Assembly (NCBI RefSeq): GCF_045679555.1
Contig: NC_092090.1
Span: 30,159,702-30,223,701 of the forward strand
Source: Salvelinus alpinus
Taxonomy: Eukaryota; Chordata; Actinopteri; Salmoniformes; Salmonidae
DNA: 64,000 bases
Reading direction: 5' to 3'
The notes under the pieces are model-generated. The model was not told the origin of the DNA. It made no database searches and saw only the letters and a program-made list of their open reading frames with translations. Positions 63,440 to 64,000 of this stretch are shown here, piece after piece (position 1 is the stretch's first letter; each line of letters begins with the position of its first letter). Made by a program: the position numbers and the translations under genes.

Positions 63440-64000
63440 TCTGACCTGCCACCAAGCGACACATGAGAAGAGACACACTAGGTATGTAGTATGATATACA
63501 CCACTGGTGTGCGTGGCCAAAGAGCTCTGTTTTCTTGGCATCCAACAAATGTAAACGCCTAGAGTTTACGAAACAGCATTGGCACTTGGATTGGAACCGG
63601 TGCTTTAGTCAGATGACATGAAAATAGAACTCTTTGGCCACGCACACCAATGGTGGGTTTGGCTTTGAAATGAGTATGCATGCATGAGCAGAAAATAACC
63701 TTATACCTACTGTAAAATATGGTGGTGGATTGTTGATGTTATGGGGCTATTTTGCTTCCACTGGCCCTGGGGCCTTTGCTAAGGTCAATGGCATCATTGA
63801 ACTTTACCCAGTACCAGGATATTTTAGCCCAAAATCTGGTTGCCTCTGCCAGGAGGCTGAAACTTGACCGCAAGTAGATCTTCCAGCGAGACAGTAACCT
63901 CAAGCACACATCAACATCTACAAATAATTGGGCAAAATATCAACATTTTGCAATGGCCATCTCAGTTGAAACCCATTAAAAACCTGTGGTTTGAATTGAA
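63440..64000 (+). pseudogene. Tc1-like transposase fragment, cut by window end
   Basis: Broken frames include VKYGGGLLMLWGYFASTGPG at about 63715, a region reading KLDRK, a stop in place of the usual Trp codon, then IFQRDSNLKHTSTST (a mutated NDPKHT block), and at the window edge the remains of the WPSQ and NP(I)ENLWFELK motif. A direct-repeat-like phrase, GTGGCCAAAGAGCTCTG and CTCTTTGGCCACGCACACCA, occurs in opposite orientations at 63513 and 63630. It is a third Tc1 subfamily for this window. Confidence 0.8.

Overview
This is vertebrate nuclear DNA from a salmonid fish (Salmo or Oncorhynchus type; species not determined). The evidence is a gene encoding the salmon-type calcitonin peptide, an HpaI-type tRNA-derived SINE, Sleeping Beauty-lineage and other Tc1-like transposons, and several LINE families typical of salmonids. 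Genes have introns with GT-AG borders and AATAAA polyadenylation signals. There is no bacterial, phage or CRISPR content.

Two genes are certain. cyp2r1 (vitamin D 25-hydroxylase) runs on the minus strand from 22418 to 5107 in five coding exons whose joined frame is open for 508 codons. calca (calcitonin/CGRP) runs on the plus strand from about 33470 to 37530. It has a noncoding first exon, two common coding exons, a calcitonin exon and a CGRP exon. Each hormone exon joins the common exons in the same phase, so alternative splicing gives a 136-residue procalcitonin or a 130-residue pro-CGRP. The two genes stand head to head and both act in calcium and vitamin D physiology. Their proximity is also known in other vertebrates.

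Two weaker gene ends flank them. Two phase-compatible plus-strand exon candidates (2558-2649 and 3006-3237) converge on the 3' end of cyp2r1. A possible minus-strand terminal exon lies at 60080-60427. I could not name either.

Most of the rest is mobile DNA. Layout: 1-1071 Tc1-like element; 2.5-3.2 kb unknown gene end; 5.1-22.4 kb cyp2r1, with an internally deleted Tc1 in intron 4 and a nested stack of LINEs, a hAT-type fragment and small DNA elements in the 12-kb intron 3; 22.8-26.5 kb small inverted-repeat elements and a decayed Ty3/gypsy fragment; 28.1-29.7 kb a Sleeping Beauty-lineage element; 33.3-37.5 kb calca; 38.7-41.5 kb a 42-bp minisatellite of about 66 units, open in one frame on each strand; 43.5-48.7 kb a nearly full-length L2-like LINE with an SGNH-esterase ORF1; 49.7-53.6 kb a DNA element split by a LINE; 53.7-55.1 kb a second Sleeping Beauty-lineage element; 56.6-59.3 kb a decayed LINE carrying a 5'-truncated L1 with a perfect 17-18-bp target duplication; 63.4-64 kb another Tc1-like element.

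I found no convincing undescribed biological system. The best leads are the minisatellite with higher-order repeats, the nested history of cyp2r1 intron 3, the two unidentified gene ends and the L1 insertion. Transposon family names come from remembered consensus features, not from a database search.
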